In this document: positions 6,775 through 13,363 of the stretch, piece after piece
Position numbering within the stretch: position 1 is the first letter of the stretch
Layout of the letters: the number at the start of each line of letters is the position of its first letter
Assembly (NCBI GenBank): GCA_046292345.1
Contig: JBKBRC010000045.1
Span: forward strand, 1-17,357
Direction: 5' to 3'
Origin: JBKBRC01 sp046292345
GTDB lineage: Bacteria; Bacteroidota; Rhodothermia; Rhodothermales; Rubricoccaceae
Length of the DNA: 17,357 nucleotides
The notes under the pieces: model-generated
Database searches by the model: none
Seen by the model: the letters and a program-made list of their open reading frames with translations, nothing else
What the model was told of the DNA's origin: nothing
Program-made: the position numbers and the translations under genes

Positions 6775-7373
6775 CTGCTCCTGCGAACCCCCCGCGCCCG
6801 GACGGCCCGGCCGAAGACGTGCTCATCCAGGGGCACAGCTACGACGGCATCAAGGAATACGACAACCCCATGCCCGGCTGGTGGTCCTGGCTGTTCATCC
6901 TCACCATCGTCTGGGCGCCCATCTACGCCTTCGCCGTGCACGGCTCGTCGTGGCTCAACACGTACGAGGAAGACCTGGCGCAGGCGCAGCGCGAGCTGGC
7001 CCAGATCCGGCACGTCTACGCCACGACCGGCCCCGCCTTCAAGACCGACCCGGGCGCGCTTGCGGCCTACGCCGAGGACCCGGCCATGGCCGAGGCCGGC
7101 GCCGAGGTCTACGCGACCGCCTGCGCCGCCTGCCACGGCGACGCCGGGCAGGGCGCGATCGGGCCCAATCTCACCGACGACTACTTCCTCCACGGGCACA
7201 CGCCCGAGGCCATCTTTGCCGTCATCCGCGACGGCGTGACGGCCAACGGCATGCCGGCCTGGGGCGGCGCGCTCTCAGACGAGCAGCAGGCGCAGGTGAT
7301 GGCCTTCGTCGTGCAGCTGCGCGGCACGAACCCGCCGGGGGGTAAGGCTCCCGAGGGCGAGCGCGCGCCCTGA
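6771..7373 (+). CDS. ccoP: cbb3-type cytochrome c oxidase subunit III (CcoP/FixP), single-heme form
   Basis: This is a 200-aa protein. The N-terminus has the CcoP signature HSYDGIKEYDNPMPGWWSWLF (H22 to F42) followed by one membrane helix to about residue 56. A linker then leads to one cytochrome c domain (about 105-187), with C118-A-A-C121-H122 and axial Met M161 in GMPAWGG. The well-studied proteobacterial CcoP is about 300 aa with two heme c sites. Only one CxxCH is present here, so this is a mono-heme version with a single c domain, as also occurs in some Bacteroidota. It feeds electrons from soluble or membrane cytochromes to CcoO. The start overlaps the ccoQ stop. No sign of truncation is seen at the C-terminus. 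Confidence 0.95.
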   Translation: MTAPANPPRPDGPAEDVLIQGHSYDGIKEYDNPMPGWWSWLFILTIVWAPIYAFAVHGSSWLNTYEEDLAQAQRELAQIRHVYATTGPAFKTDPGALAAYAEDPAMAEAGAEVYATACAACHGDAGQGAIGPNLTDDYFLHGHTPEAIFAVIRDGVTANGMPAWGGALSDEQQAQVMAFVVQLRGTNPPGGKAPEGERAP

Positions 7374-7413
7374 GCGCGCGGGCGTGTAGGGCGATTCCCG
7401 TCGCTCGGGGCAG

Positions 7414-7477
7414 GGCGGCGCCGGCCTGCCGGGACGCCTGTGTCTGGCGGGCTGCCGGAGGGCGCCGCCTTTCTTTG
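7414..7477 (+). terminator. Hairpin between ccoP and ccoG, possible attenuator or terminator
   Basis: GGCGGCGCC (7414-7422) pairs perfectly with GGCGCCGCC (7461-7469). Inside, CGCC (7435-7438) can pair with GGCG (7446-7449). The right arm is followed by a broken T-rich run, TTTCTTTG. It lies in the 138-bp space between the structural genes (ccoNOQP) and the assembly genes (ccoG onward). It could lower read-through into the assembly genes, or stabilise the ccoNOQP transcript. Confidence 0.4.
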
Positions 7478-7511
7478 CCTCTCCGACTCAGACCTGTCCG
7501 CCTGCCGATCC

Positions 7512-8933
7512 ATGTCCCGCCCGCCCGTCCTGTATGAGGATCTCAGCATCCTCGAGTCCCCCGAGGACGTGCTCTCCACGCTCCGCCGCGACGGCTCGCG
7601 CCGGTGGCTCTACCCCGTCCCGGCCGAGGGGCGGTGGCTGCGCCGACGGCGCGCCGTCGGCTGGGCGCTCATCGCGCTCTTCGTGGCACTCCCCATCGTG
7701 CGCATCGGCGGCAAGCCGGCCGTGCTGCTGGACCTGGCCGCGCGCGAGTTCACGTTCTTCGGGTTCACGTTCTACCCCACCGACACGCTGCTGCTGCTGC
7801 TCTTCCTGCTCAGCGTGCTCGTGGCGTTCTTCCTGCTCACGGCGCTCTGGGGGCGCGTCTGGTGCGGCTGGGGCTGCCCGCAGACGGTCTACCTCGAGTT
7901 CGTCTACCGCCCCATCGAGCGCCTGATCGAGGGGCCCGAGCACGTGCGGCAGCGCCGTGACGCCGGGCCGCGCTCGTGGGACCGCACGCGGCGGCGCATG
8001 CTCAAGCTGGCCGCCTTCACGCTCGTCTCGCTCGCGCTCGCGCACGTCTTCGTGTCCTACTTCGCCGGGTGGGACCGCCTGCTCGTCTGGATGACCGGCC
8101 CGCCGACCGAGCACTGGGGCTACTTCCTGCTCATGGCCGGCACGACGGCGCTCGTACTCTACGACTTCGGCTACTTCCGCGAGCAGATGTGCACCATCGC
8201 GTGCCCGTACGCCCGCTTCCAGTCCGTCCTCACCGACCCCGACTCGCTCATCGTTTCCTACGACCCGGGACGCGGCGAGCCGCGCGGCCGCGGCAAGCAG
8301 CGTCAGGGGCTGGGCGACTGCGTAGACTGCCTCGCGTGCGTGCGCACGTGCCCGACGGGCATCGACATCCGCGACGGCCTCCAGATGGAGTGCATCGCGT
8401 GCACGCAGTGCATCGACGCGTGCGACGCCATCATGGACCGCGTCGGGCGCCCGCGGGGGCTCATCCGCTACACGAGCGAGCGCGAGCTCGCCGGCGGGCG
8501 CTCGCGCTGGCTGCGCCCGCGCACCGCGCTCTACGCCGGCCTGCTGCTCGCCCTCACGACGGCCTTCGCCGTCGCCGCGACGACGCGGCACGCCTACGAC
8601 ATCAACGTGGGCCGCACGGCCGGTGCGCCGTTCGTCGAGATGCCCGATGGCAGCATCGCCAACCGGCTGCGCTTCCGCGTGCGCAACCAGACCGCGAACG
8701 CGACCGCGTTCACAGTGCTGGCCGAGGCGCCCGCAGGCGTCGAGGTCCGGCTCGTCGGGGTGCCGCCGGTGACCCTCGCGCCGCGTGAGATGCGCCGCGT
8801 GGAGGCGTTCGTGCTCGTGCCGCGCGCGCTCTTCGCCGGGCAGGACGAGGTGGAGGCGCAGTTCGTGCTCCGCTTCGCCGACGGGGCCGAGGAGCGCGTC
8901 GTGTTCCCGCTGCTCGGTCCGGCCGCGCGCTGA
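7512..8933 (+). CDS. ccoG: cbb3 oxidase assembly protein CcoG/FixG (polyferredoxin)
   Basis: This is a 473-aa membrane iron-sulfur protein. Transmembrane segments lie at about 48-66, 90-112, 165-185, 203-220 and 337-357. Between the fourth and fifth are two 4Fe-4S sites: C270, C273, C276 and C280-P, then C294, C297, C300 and C304. Further conserved Cys pairs occur in WCGWGCPQT (C118, C122) and MCTIACPYAR (C227, C231). The C-terminal 110 residues form the Ig-like FixG accessory domain. CcoG supports copper delivery to cbb3 oxidase, with reported Cu(II) reductase activity in the family. The ATG at 7512 (MSRPPVLYEDLS) is chosen because upstream in-frame sequence is non-conserved and hairpin-forming. 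It follows ccoP by 138 bp. Confidence 0.97.
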   Translation: MSRPPVLYEDLSILESPEDVLSTLRRDGSRRWLYPVPAEGRWLRRRRAVGWALIALFVALPIVRIGGKPAVLLDLAAREFTFFGFTFYPTDTLLLLLFLLSVLVAFFLLTALWGRVWCGWGCPQTVYLEFVYRPIERLIEGPEHVRQRRDAGPRSWDRTRRRMLKLAAFTLVSLALAHVFVSYFAGWDRLLVWMTGPPTEHWGYFLLMAGTTALVLYDFGYFREQMCTIACPYARFQSVLTDPDSLIVSYDPGRGEPRGRGKQRQGLGDCVDCLACVRTCPTGIDIRDGLQMECIACTQCIDACDAIMDRVGRPRGLIRYTSERELAGGRSRWLRPRTALYAGLLLALTTAFAVAATTRHAYDINVGRTAGAPFVEMPDGSIANRLRFRVRNQTANATAFTVLAEAPAGVEVRLVGVPPVTLAPREMRRVEAFVLVPRALFAGQDEVEAQFVLRFADGAEERVVFPLLGPAAR

Positions 8934-9113
8934 GCGGCGCTCTCGCCCGGTCGGCGCAGGCCCTCGGCCGGGAAATCCCCTACACGCCCTGCCCGGAGCG
9001 CCCCACGCGTGGGCGGCGCCTCGCTCCGTCCTATGTGCGGTGCCGGTGGCGCCACCTTGCCTGCGCTACCCGGCCACCCGTGCCGCCGCGTTCTCTTCCC
9101 GCTTCTTGCCCCG
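8934..9113. other. Spacer between ccoG and the fixH-like gene with two 12-bp palindromes
   Basis: This 180-base spacer contains two perfect palindromes, CCCACGCGTGGG (9002-9013) and GGTGGCGCCACC (9045-9056). They could be protein-binding sites or RNA hairpins. No gene is supported here. The palindromes may be chance products of the very high GC content. Confidence 0.35.
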
Positions 9114-9293
9114 ATGCCTGCCTCTCCCGAACTCCCGCGCCGTCGTGCGCCGCTTCTGCCGCCCCACATCGGGTGGCCGCTCCTGATCGTGCTGCTGCTG
9201 CTGCTGAGCATCACGGCCGCCGTGGGCACCGCCATCGCCGCGCACTCCGACGGCGGCGCGCGCCTCGTCGAAGACGCGCACTACCGCCGCTGA
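9114..9293 (+). CDS. Short FixH/CcoH-like membrane protein
   Basis: This is a 59-aa single-span protein (hydrophobic segment about residues 19-43, HIGWPLLIVLLLLLSITAAV), ending with DGGARLVEDAHYRR. The layout matches the N-terminal part of FixH/CcoH: a short cytoplasmic start, one helix, then a D-x-x-L-V-x-x-x-Y-Y-like motif just outside the membrane. Its position between ccoG and ccoI is exactly that of ccoH in ccoGHIS operons. FixH is usually about 150-170 aa, with a periplasmic beta domain that is missing here because a clean TGA stop follows. It may be a reduced functional form, or the remnant of a truncated gene. The ATG at 9114 is preferred over upstream in-frame codons, which have no membrane-protein character. 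It precedes ccoI by 17 bp. Confidence 0.7.
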   Translation: MPASPELPRRRAPLLPPHIGWPLLIVLLLLLSITAAVGTAIAAHSDGGARLVEDAHYRR

Positions 9294-9310
9294 TCTGCGG
9301 CCGGAACGCC

Positions 9311-11914
9311 ATGCTCGGTTTCGTCGCTCCCGGCCCCGCCGCGCCACAGGGCGCGCCGCCGGCCGTCCCGCCCGAGACGGCCTGCGCGCACTGCGGCCTG
9401 CCCGTCGGGCCGCGGCCGGTCGGGCCCGTCGGGGGCGGACCGGCCGCCGCGGGCGCCCTGGAGGGCGCGGCAGGAGACGCCGCCCGCGTGTTCTGCTGCA
9501 CCGGCTGCGCCGTCGTGGCCGACGCGCTCGCTGCCGCGGGGCTTGGCGAGACCTACTACCGCCTGCGCGGTCTGCCCTCGAGCCGGCCGGCCAGCCGGGC
9601 CCTCGCGCCGGACCCGCTCCACGTCTCCGAGCTCGACACGGCCGCGTTCCTGGACGAGCACACGCAGGACGCCGGTAACGGCCTGCGGCGGACGGAGCTG
9701 TTCGTGGACGGGGTCCACTGCGCCGCATGCGTCTGGCTCGTCGAGCGCCTGCCGGCCGAAGTGCCCGGCGTCGCCGAGGCGCGGCTCGACCTGCCACGCG
9801 CCCGCCTCGCGCTCGCGTTCGATCCGGAGCAGGTACGCCTCTCGGCCGTCGCGGCCTGGCTGGCACGCTTCGGCTACGCGGCGCGCCCGGCTCGCACCGA
9901 GGCGCTCGGGCAGCGCACCGAGGCCGAGCGCCGCCTGCTCATCCGCACCGGCATCGCGTGGGCGCTTGCGGGCAACGTGATGCTCGTCGCGTTCGCGCTC
10001 TACTCCGGCCTCGACGCCGGCGCCGACGCGCGCCTGAACACGGCTGCGCGCTGGGTGAGCCTGCTGCTGGCCACGCCGTCGGTCGTCTACGGCGGTGCGC
10101 CGTTCTTCGCGCGCGCCTGGGCCTCGGTGCGCGCCGCCGGGCGGGCCGGCACGCTCCGCCACCTCCACATGGACACGCCGATCGCGCTCGGCGTGGCCGT
10201 GGGCTTTGCGCACAGCGCCTGGGCGACCGTGAGCGGGCGCGGCGAGATCTGGTTCGACTCGCTCGCCGTGCTCATCGCGGCGCTGCTCACGGCGCGCTAC
10301 CTGCAGCTGCGCAGCCGCCGCCTGGCCGGCGACGCGTCCGAGCGCCTGCTTGCCCTCGTGCCCACGGTCGCCCGGCGCCTCGGCGCCTCGGGGGCGGCCG
10401 AGGCCGTGCCGGTCGAGAGCCTGCGCCGGGGCGACCTCGTCGAGGTGCCGCCCGGCGAGGTCATTCCCGTAGACGGAGCCGTGGCCGAGGGCGAGAGCCG
10501 CCTCAGCAACGCCGTCCTGACGGGCGAGAGCCGCCCCGTGCCCGTCGGGCCCGGCGACCGCGTGGAAGCCGGGGCAACGAACCTCTCGGCCGCGCTGCGC
10601 GTGCGCGTCGAGGCCGCCGGCGCGCAGGCCCGCGTGGGACGCCTGCTCGCGTGGGTGCGCGAGGCCGGCGGCGCCCGCCCGCGCATCGTGCTGCTCGCCG
10701 ACCGCCTCGGGGGCGTCTTCGTGGTGGCTGTACTCGCGGCGGCGATCGTCACGGCCGGCCTCTGGCTCTGGCTCGATCCGGCGCACGCGGCCGAGCACGT
10801 CGCGGCGCTGCTCGTCATCACGTGCCCGTGCGCGCTCGGCATGGCGACGCCGCTCTCGATGGCGGTCGCCGCCGGACGCGCCGCGCAGCGCGGCCTCTTC
10901 GTCAAGTCCGACGAGGCCATGCAGCGCCTGACCGAGATAGACACGCTTGTGCTTGACAAGACGGGCACGCTCACCGAGGGGCGCATGGCCGTCGCTCGCG
11001 TGCTGACGGACGAGGCCGGCCCCGAGGCCGATCCCGAGGCCGTGCTTGCGCTCGCGGCGGCCCTCGAGGCCGATGCGGCGCACCCCATCGCCGAAGCGCT
11101 CGTGCGCGCGGCCGGCCCGGGCGCGCGCGCCGAGGCGGTTGAGGCCGAGGCCGGTGCCGGTCTCGCGGGCCGCGTCGACGGCCGCGCCGTGCGCGTCGGG
11201 CGTCCTGACTGGGTCGCGGCGCACGAGGGGCCGCTCGCGCCCGCCCTCGCCGCCGCCGTGCGCGCCGCCGCCGCCGACGGGCTCACGCCCGTTGCCATAG
11301 CCGTGGACGGCCGCCCCTGCGCGATCGTGGCCGTGGGCGACCGCCTGCGGGAAGACGCCGCCGCAACCGTCGGCGCGATGCAGCGCCGCGGCCTCGAGGT
11401 GCATCTGCTCTCGGGCGACCATCCGGACGCCGTCGCCGTGGCCGCGCGCACGCTCGGCCTGCCCGCCGAGCGCGTCCGTGGCGGCGTCGGCCCCGAGGAC
11501 AAGCGCGCCTACGTCGAGGCGCTGCGCGCGCGCGGGCGCGTCGTACTCATGGCCGGCGACGGCGTCAACGACGCCGCGGCGCTGCTCGCGGCCGACGTGG
11601 GGGTAGCCGTGGGCGGCGGCACGACGGCGAGCCTCGTCGCGGCCGACGTGTTCCTGACGCGCGCCGGGCTGGCACCGCTCGGCGAGCTCGCACGGGGGGC
11701 CGGCCAGGCCATGCGCACCGTGCGGCGCGCGCTCGGCCTCTCGCTCGTCTACAACGCCGCTGCGGCCACGGCCGCCATCGCGGGCCTGGTCACGCCGCTC
11801 GTGGCGGCTGTGGCGATGCCCATCTCCTCGCTGGCCGTCGTCGCGCTCGCGCTCGCGCAGCCCTCGTTCCGCGCCGCGCGCTCGCGTGCGGCCGCCCCTC
11901 GTCCGCTCCGATGA
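9311..11914 (+). CDS. ccoI: Copper-transporting P1B-type ATPase (CcoI/FixI)
   Basis: This 867-aa copper pump is needed to load CuB of cbb3 oxidase. The N-terminus has a Cys-rich module (C25, C28, C62, C63, C66) typical of FixI, then a heavy-metal-associated domain with C137-A-A-C140 (VHCAACVWLVERLP). The ATPase core shows TGES (404-407), the metal-binding membrane motif C505-P-C507, the phosphorylation site D549-KTGTLT, H591-P592 and GDGVNDAA starting at G749. About eight transmembrane segments are expected. Members of this FixI/CopA2 branch export Cu(I) slowly to the periplasm for oxidase assembly and are not mainly for copper resistance. The ATG at 9311 (MLGFVAPG) is the first plausible start after the fixH-like stop; the exact start is uncertain because the first 20 residues are not conserved. 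The stop overlaps the ccoS start (ATGA). Confidence 0.96.
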   Translation: MLGFVAPGPAAPQGAPPAVPPETACAHCGLPVGPRPVGPVGGGPAAAGALEGAAGDAARVFCCTGCAVVADALAAAGLGETYYRLRGLPSSRPASRALAPDPLHVSELDTAAFLDEHTQDAGNGLRRTELFVDGVHCAACVWLVERLPAEVPGVAEARLDLPRARLALAFDPEQVRLSAVAAWLARFGYAARPARTEALGQRTEAERRLLIRTGIAWALAGNVMLVAFALYSGLDAGADARLNTAARWVSLLLATPSVVYGGAPFFARAWASVRAAGRAGTLRHLHMDTPIALGVAVGFAHSAWATVSGRGEIWFDSLAVLIAALLTARYLQLRSRRLAGDASERLLALVPTVARRLGASGAAEAVPVESLRRGDLVEVPPGEVIPVDGAVAEGESRLSNAVLTGESRPVPVGPGDRVEAGATNLSAALRVRVEAAGAQARVGRLLAWVREAGGARPRIVLLADRLGGVFVVAVLAAAIVTAGLWLWLDPAHAAEHVAALLVITCPCALGMATPLSMAVAAGRAAQRGLFVKSDEAMQRLTEIDTLVLDKTGTLTEGRMAVARVLTDEAGPEADPEAVLALAAALEADAAHPIAEALVRAAGPGARAEAVEAEAGAGLAGRVDGRAVRVGRPDWVAAHEGPLAPALAAAVRAAAADGLTPVAIAVDGRPCAIVAVGDRLREDAAATVGAMQRRGLEVHLLSGDHPDAVAVAARTLGLPAERVRGGVGPEDKRAYVEALRARGRVVLMAGDGVNDAAALLAADVGVAVGGGTTASLVAADVFLTRAGLAPLGELARGAGQAMRTVRRALGLSLVYNAAAATAAIAGLVTPLVAAVAMPISSLAVVALALAQPSFRAARSRAAAPRPLR

Positions 11915-12075
11915 ACGTCCTCTACTTGCTCGTGCCGCTCGCGCTCGTGCTGGCCGCCGCCGCCGCCGCCGCGTTCCGCTGGGCCGTCCGCGACGGTCAG
12001 TTCGACGACGTCGAGACGCCTGCCCTCCGCATCCTGCTCGACGACGAGCAGGACGCCGCCCCTCCCGATGCCTGA
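11911..12075 (+). CDS. ccoS: cbb3 oxidase assembly/maturation protein CcoS
   Basis: This is a 54-aa protein with one N-terminal membrane helix (LYLLVPLALVLAAAAAAAF) followed by the CcoS signature WAVRDGQFDDVETPALRILLDD. CcoS is required for cofactor insertion into the cbb3 catalytic subunit. It overlaps ccoI by 4 bp (ATGA at 11911-11914), indicating translational coupling. The last 29 bases of the gene appear again just after the third assembly gap (12268-12296); this is contig overlap, not a second gene. Confidence 0.95.
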   Translation: MNVLYLLVPLALVLAAAAAAAFRWAVRDGQFDDVETPALRILLDDEQDAAPPDA

Positions 12076-12167
12076 CCCCGCCTACGATGTCCATCTCCAA
12101 GACGGCTTCTCGCCCCCTCGCTGGCCCCGGCCCTGCTTCCGCCTCTCGTTCCGATGCCTCCCCCGGC
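12047..12167. repeat. 121-bp exact duplicate flanking an assembly gap (left copy)
   Basis: These 121 bases are identical to 12268-12388 on the other side of the 100-N gap. They include the end of ccoS and the start of the next gene (ATG at 12087, equivalent to 12308). Two contigs that overlap by 121 bases, a common assembly k-mer size, explain this without a biological duplication. If merged, the next gene starts 11 bp after the ccoS stop. Confidence 0.9.
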
Positions 12168-12267
12168 NNNNNNNNNNNNNNNNNNNNNNNNNNNNNNNNN
12201 NNNNNNNNNNNNNNNNNNNNNNNNNNNNNNNNNNNNNNNNNNNNNNNNNNNNNNNNNNNNNNNNNNN
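12168..12267. other. Assembly gap (100 N)
   Basis: Exactly 100 N between two identical 121-base ends; most likely an unmerged contig overlap and not missing sequence. Confidence 0.95.
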
Positions 12268-12307
12268 AGCAGGACGCCGCCCCTCCCGATGCCTGACCCC
12301 GCCTACG

Positions 12308-12988
12308 ATGTCCATCTCCAAGACGGCTTCTCGCCCCCTCGCTGGCCCCGGCCCTGCTTCCGCCTCTCGTTCCGATGCCTCCCCCGGCACCGCGGCCGCC
12401 GGCTCCGCGCACACGGGCTCCGCGCACACGGGCTCCGCGCACACGGGCTCCGCGCACACGGTCGCCAGTCCGCCGCCGCGTCCTCTCGCGCCGCTCGGCG
12501 GCGGCGTCGAGCACGGACGTGCGGTGCATTTCCTCTGGTCTGAGGTACCAGATGCCACGGGCTACACGCTCGAGGTGTCTCCGGATCGCCTGTTCGCCCG
12601 CGACGTGCTCCGGCTCGACGCCGGTCCGGCGACCGAGGTGGCGCTCGCCAACGTCCTCGACGAAGCAGGCGAGGTGCACTTCTGGCGCGTCCGCGCGCGC
12701 ACGCGCCACGGCGAAACGCGCTGGAGCCCCTACGGCCGCTTTGTCGCCGCCACCGAGGCCGCCGCGGAGCGCCACCGCGCCGACCGCGAGCACGCGGAGA
12801 CGCTCGCCCGCATAGAGGCCGAGCGCGAGCGGCAAGCGGAGGAGGAAGCGCGGGAGCGGATCCCGTACGTCGAGCGCGACGACACGCTGCCGTCGGATCG
12901 CGAGATTCGCATGATCGGGCTCGGGCTGCTGCTGCCCATCGTGCTCATTGTCGTAGGGGTCATCGCAGCGCGCCTGATCCTGCTGTAG
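12308..12988 (+). CDS. Fn3-like, tail-anchored membrane protein of unknown function in the cbb3 operon
   Basis: I cannot assign a known function. The 226-aa product has four regions. Residues 1-60 are Ala/Ser/Pro/Gly-rich, with four GSAHT repeats at 32-51. Residues about 61-148 resemble a fibronectin type III or Ig-like beta domain (VHFLWSEVPDATGYTLEVS, then VHFWRVRAR and RWSPYGRF). A highly charged helix (about 149-190, ERHRADREHAETLARIEAER) probably forms a coiled coil. Residues about 204-226 form one C-terminal membrane helix. There is no signal peptide, so it is likely a tail-anchored protein facing the cytoplasm, although Fn3 folds are more often extracytoplasmic. It follows ccoS by 11 bp if the gap is an overlap, so it is probably in the cbb3 operon. 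The TAG stop lies in a 17-bp tandem repeat. Confidence 0.85.
   Translation: MSISKTASRPLAGPGPASASRSDASPGTAAAGSAHTGSAHTGSAHTGSAHTVASPPPRPLAPLGGGVEHGRAVHFLWSEVPDATGYTLEVSPDRLFARDVLRLDAGPATEVALANVLDEAGEVHFWRVRARTRHGETRWSPYGRFVAATEAAAERHRADREHAETLARIEAERERQAEEEARERIPYVERDDTLPSDREIRMIGLGLLLPIVLIVVGVIAARLILL
12401..12460 (+). repeat. In-frame coding minisatellite, 4 x 15 bp (GSAHT)
   Basis: Four perfect copies of GGCTCCGCGCACACG lie at 12401-12415, 12416-12430, 12431-12445 and 12446-12460. The 15-bp unit keeps frame and encodes Gly-Ser-Ala-His-Thr four times in the flexible N-terminal part of the Fn3-like protein. Copy number could vary between strains without breaking the gene. Confidence 0.95.
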
Positions 12989-13026
12989 CAAGGCTCAGGC
13001 TGTAGCAAGGCTCGGGCTGTAGCATG
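12982..13026. repeat. 17-bp tandem repeat over the stop codon of the Fn3-like gene
   Basis: Units are GCTGTAGCAAGGCTCAG (12982-12998), GCTGTAGCAAGGCTCGG (12999-13015) and a partial third, GCTGTAGCATGG. The gene's TAG stop (12986-12988) is inside the first unit. Confidence 0.9.
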
Positions 13027-13355
13027 GGCCCAGAGGCTGCGGCACGACGCGGCGGCTCCCGGCCGAACGCAGCCACCCGCCCGCCGCGGGTTCCGCAAGG
13101 CGTCCCCGCGTTCTGCTGCCGGCAGGCCCCATGCTCCAACGAGGCGCTGCACTCTCTCGGAGTGCGACGCCCGGCGGCGACGTGTGGCGCCGCGAGCAGC
13201 CCTGCTATCCTTCCTAGTTTATAGATGCAGATGGTTTTATATATGTAGATGGTCAGAGTGGACTGGCGATCCGGGCCGCACGGCCGAAGGAGCCTGGGCC
13301 TGATCGCCTCCCGGGGTGGCGCCGGTGCCCCGCCGTCAGGCTCGGTGCCCCGCCG
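12989..13355. other. Convergent intergenic region with an AT-rich island
   Basis: This 367-base region lies between two convergent genes. After the 17-bp repeat there is GC-rich sequence with a small hairpin, GCACTC/GAGTGC (13149-13165). An AT-rich stretch at about 13205-13256 (containing AGTTTATAGATG and TTTTATATATG) stands out from the GC-rich surroundings and carries a degenerate direct repeat (ATGCAGATGGT and ATGTAGATGGT). A tandem 20-bp repeat begins at 13324. Short open frames exist, but none has coding character that I would support. Confidence 0.5.
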
Positions 13356-13363
13356 TCAGGCTC
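13324..13363. repeat. 20-bp tandem repeat over the stop codon of the SafE-family gene
   Basis: Two perfect 20-base copies (13324-13343 and 13344-13363), each beginning GGTGCCCCGCC. On the minus strand the gene's TGA stop (13356-13358) is inside the gene-proximal unit, and the copy beyond it repeats the stop. Confidence 0.92.

Noticed and set aside
12047..12388. A true 121-bp duplication giving two copies of the ccoS end
   Set aside because: The copies are perfect, abut a 100-N placeholder on both sides, and the other two gaps show the same identical-end pattern, so contig overlap is the simpler explanation.
9281..12991. A very long minus-strand open frame across ccoI, ccoS and the gap
   Set aside because: It is a GC-rich shadow of ccoI and passes through the N run; its translation has no domain, while the plus strand shows all P-type ATPase motifs.
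13024..13224. A 66-aa plus-strand frame in the convergent intergenic region
   Set aside because: It has no domain, is Ala/Arg/Pro-rich like random high-GC frames, and begins inside a tandem repeat.
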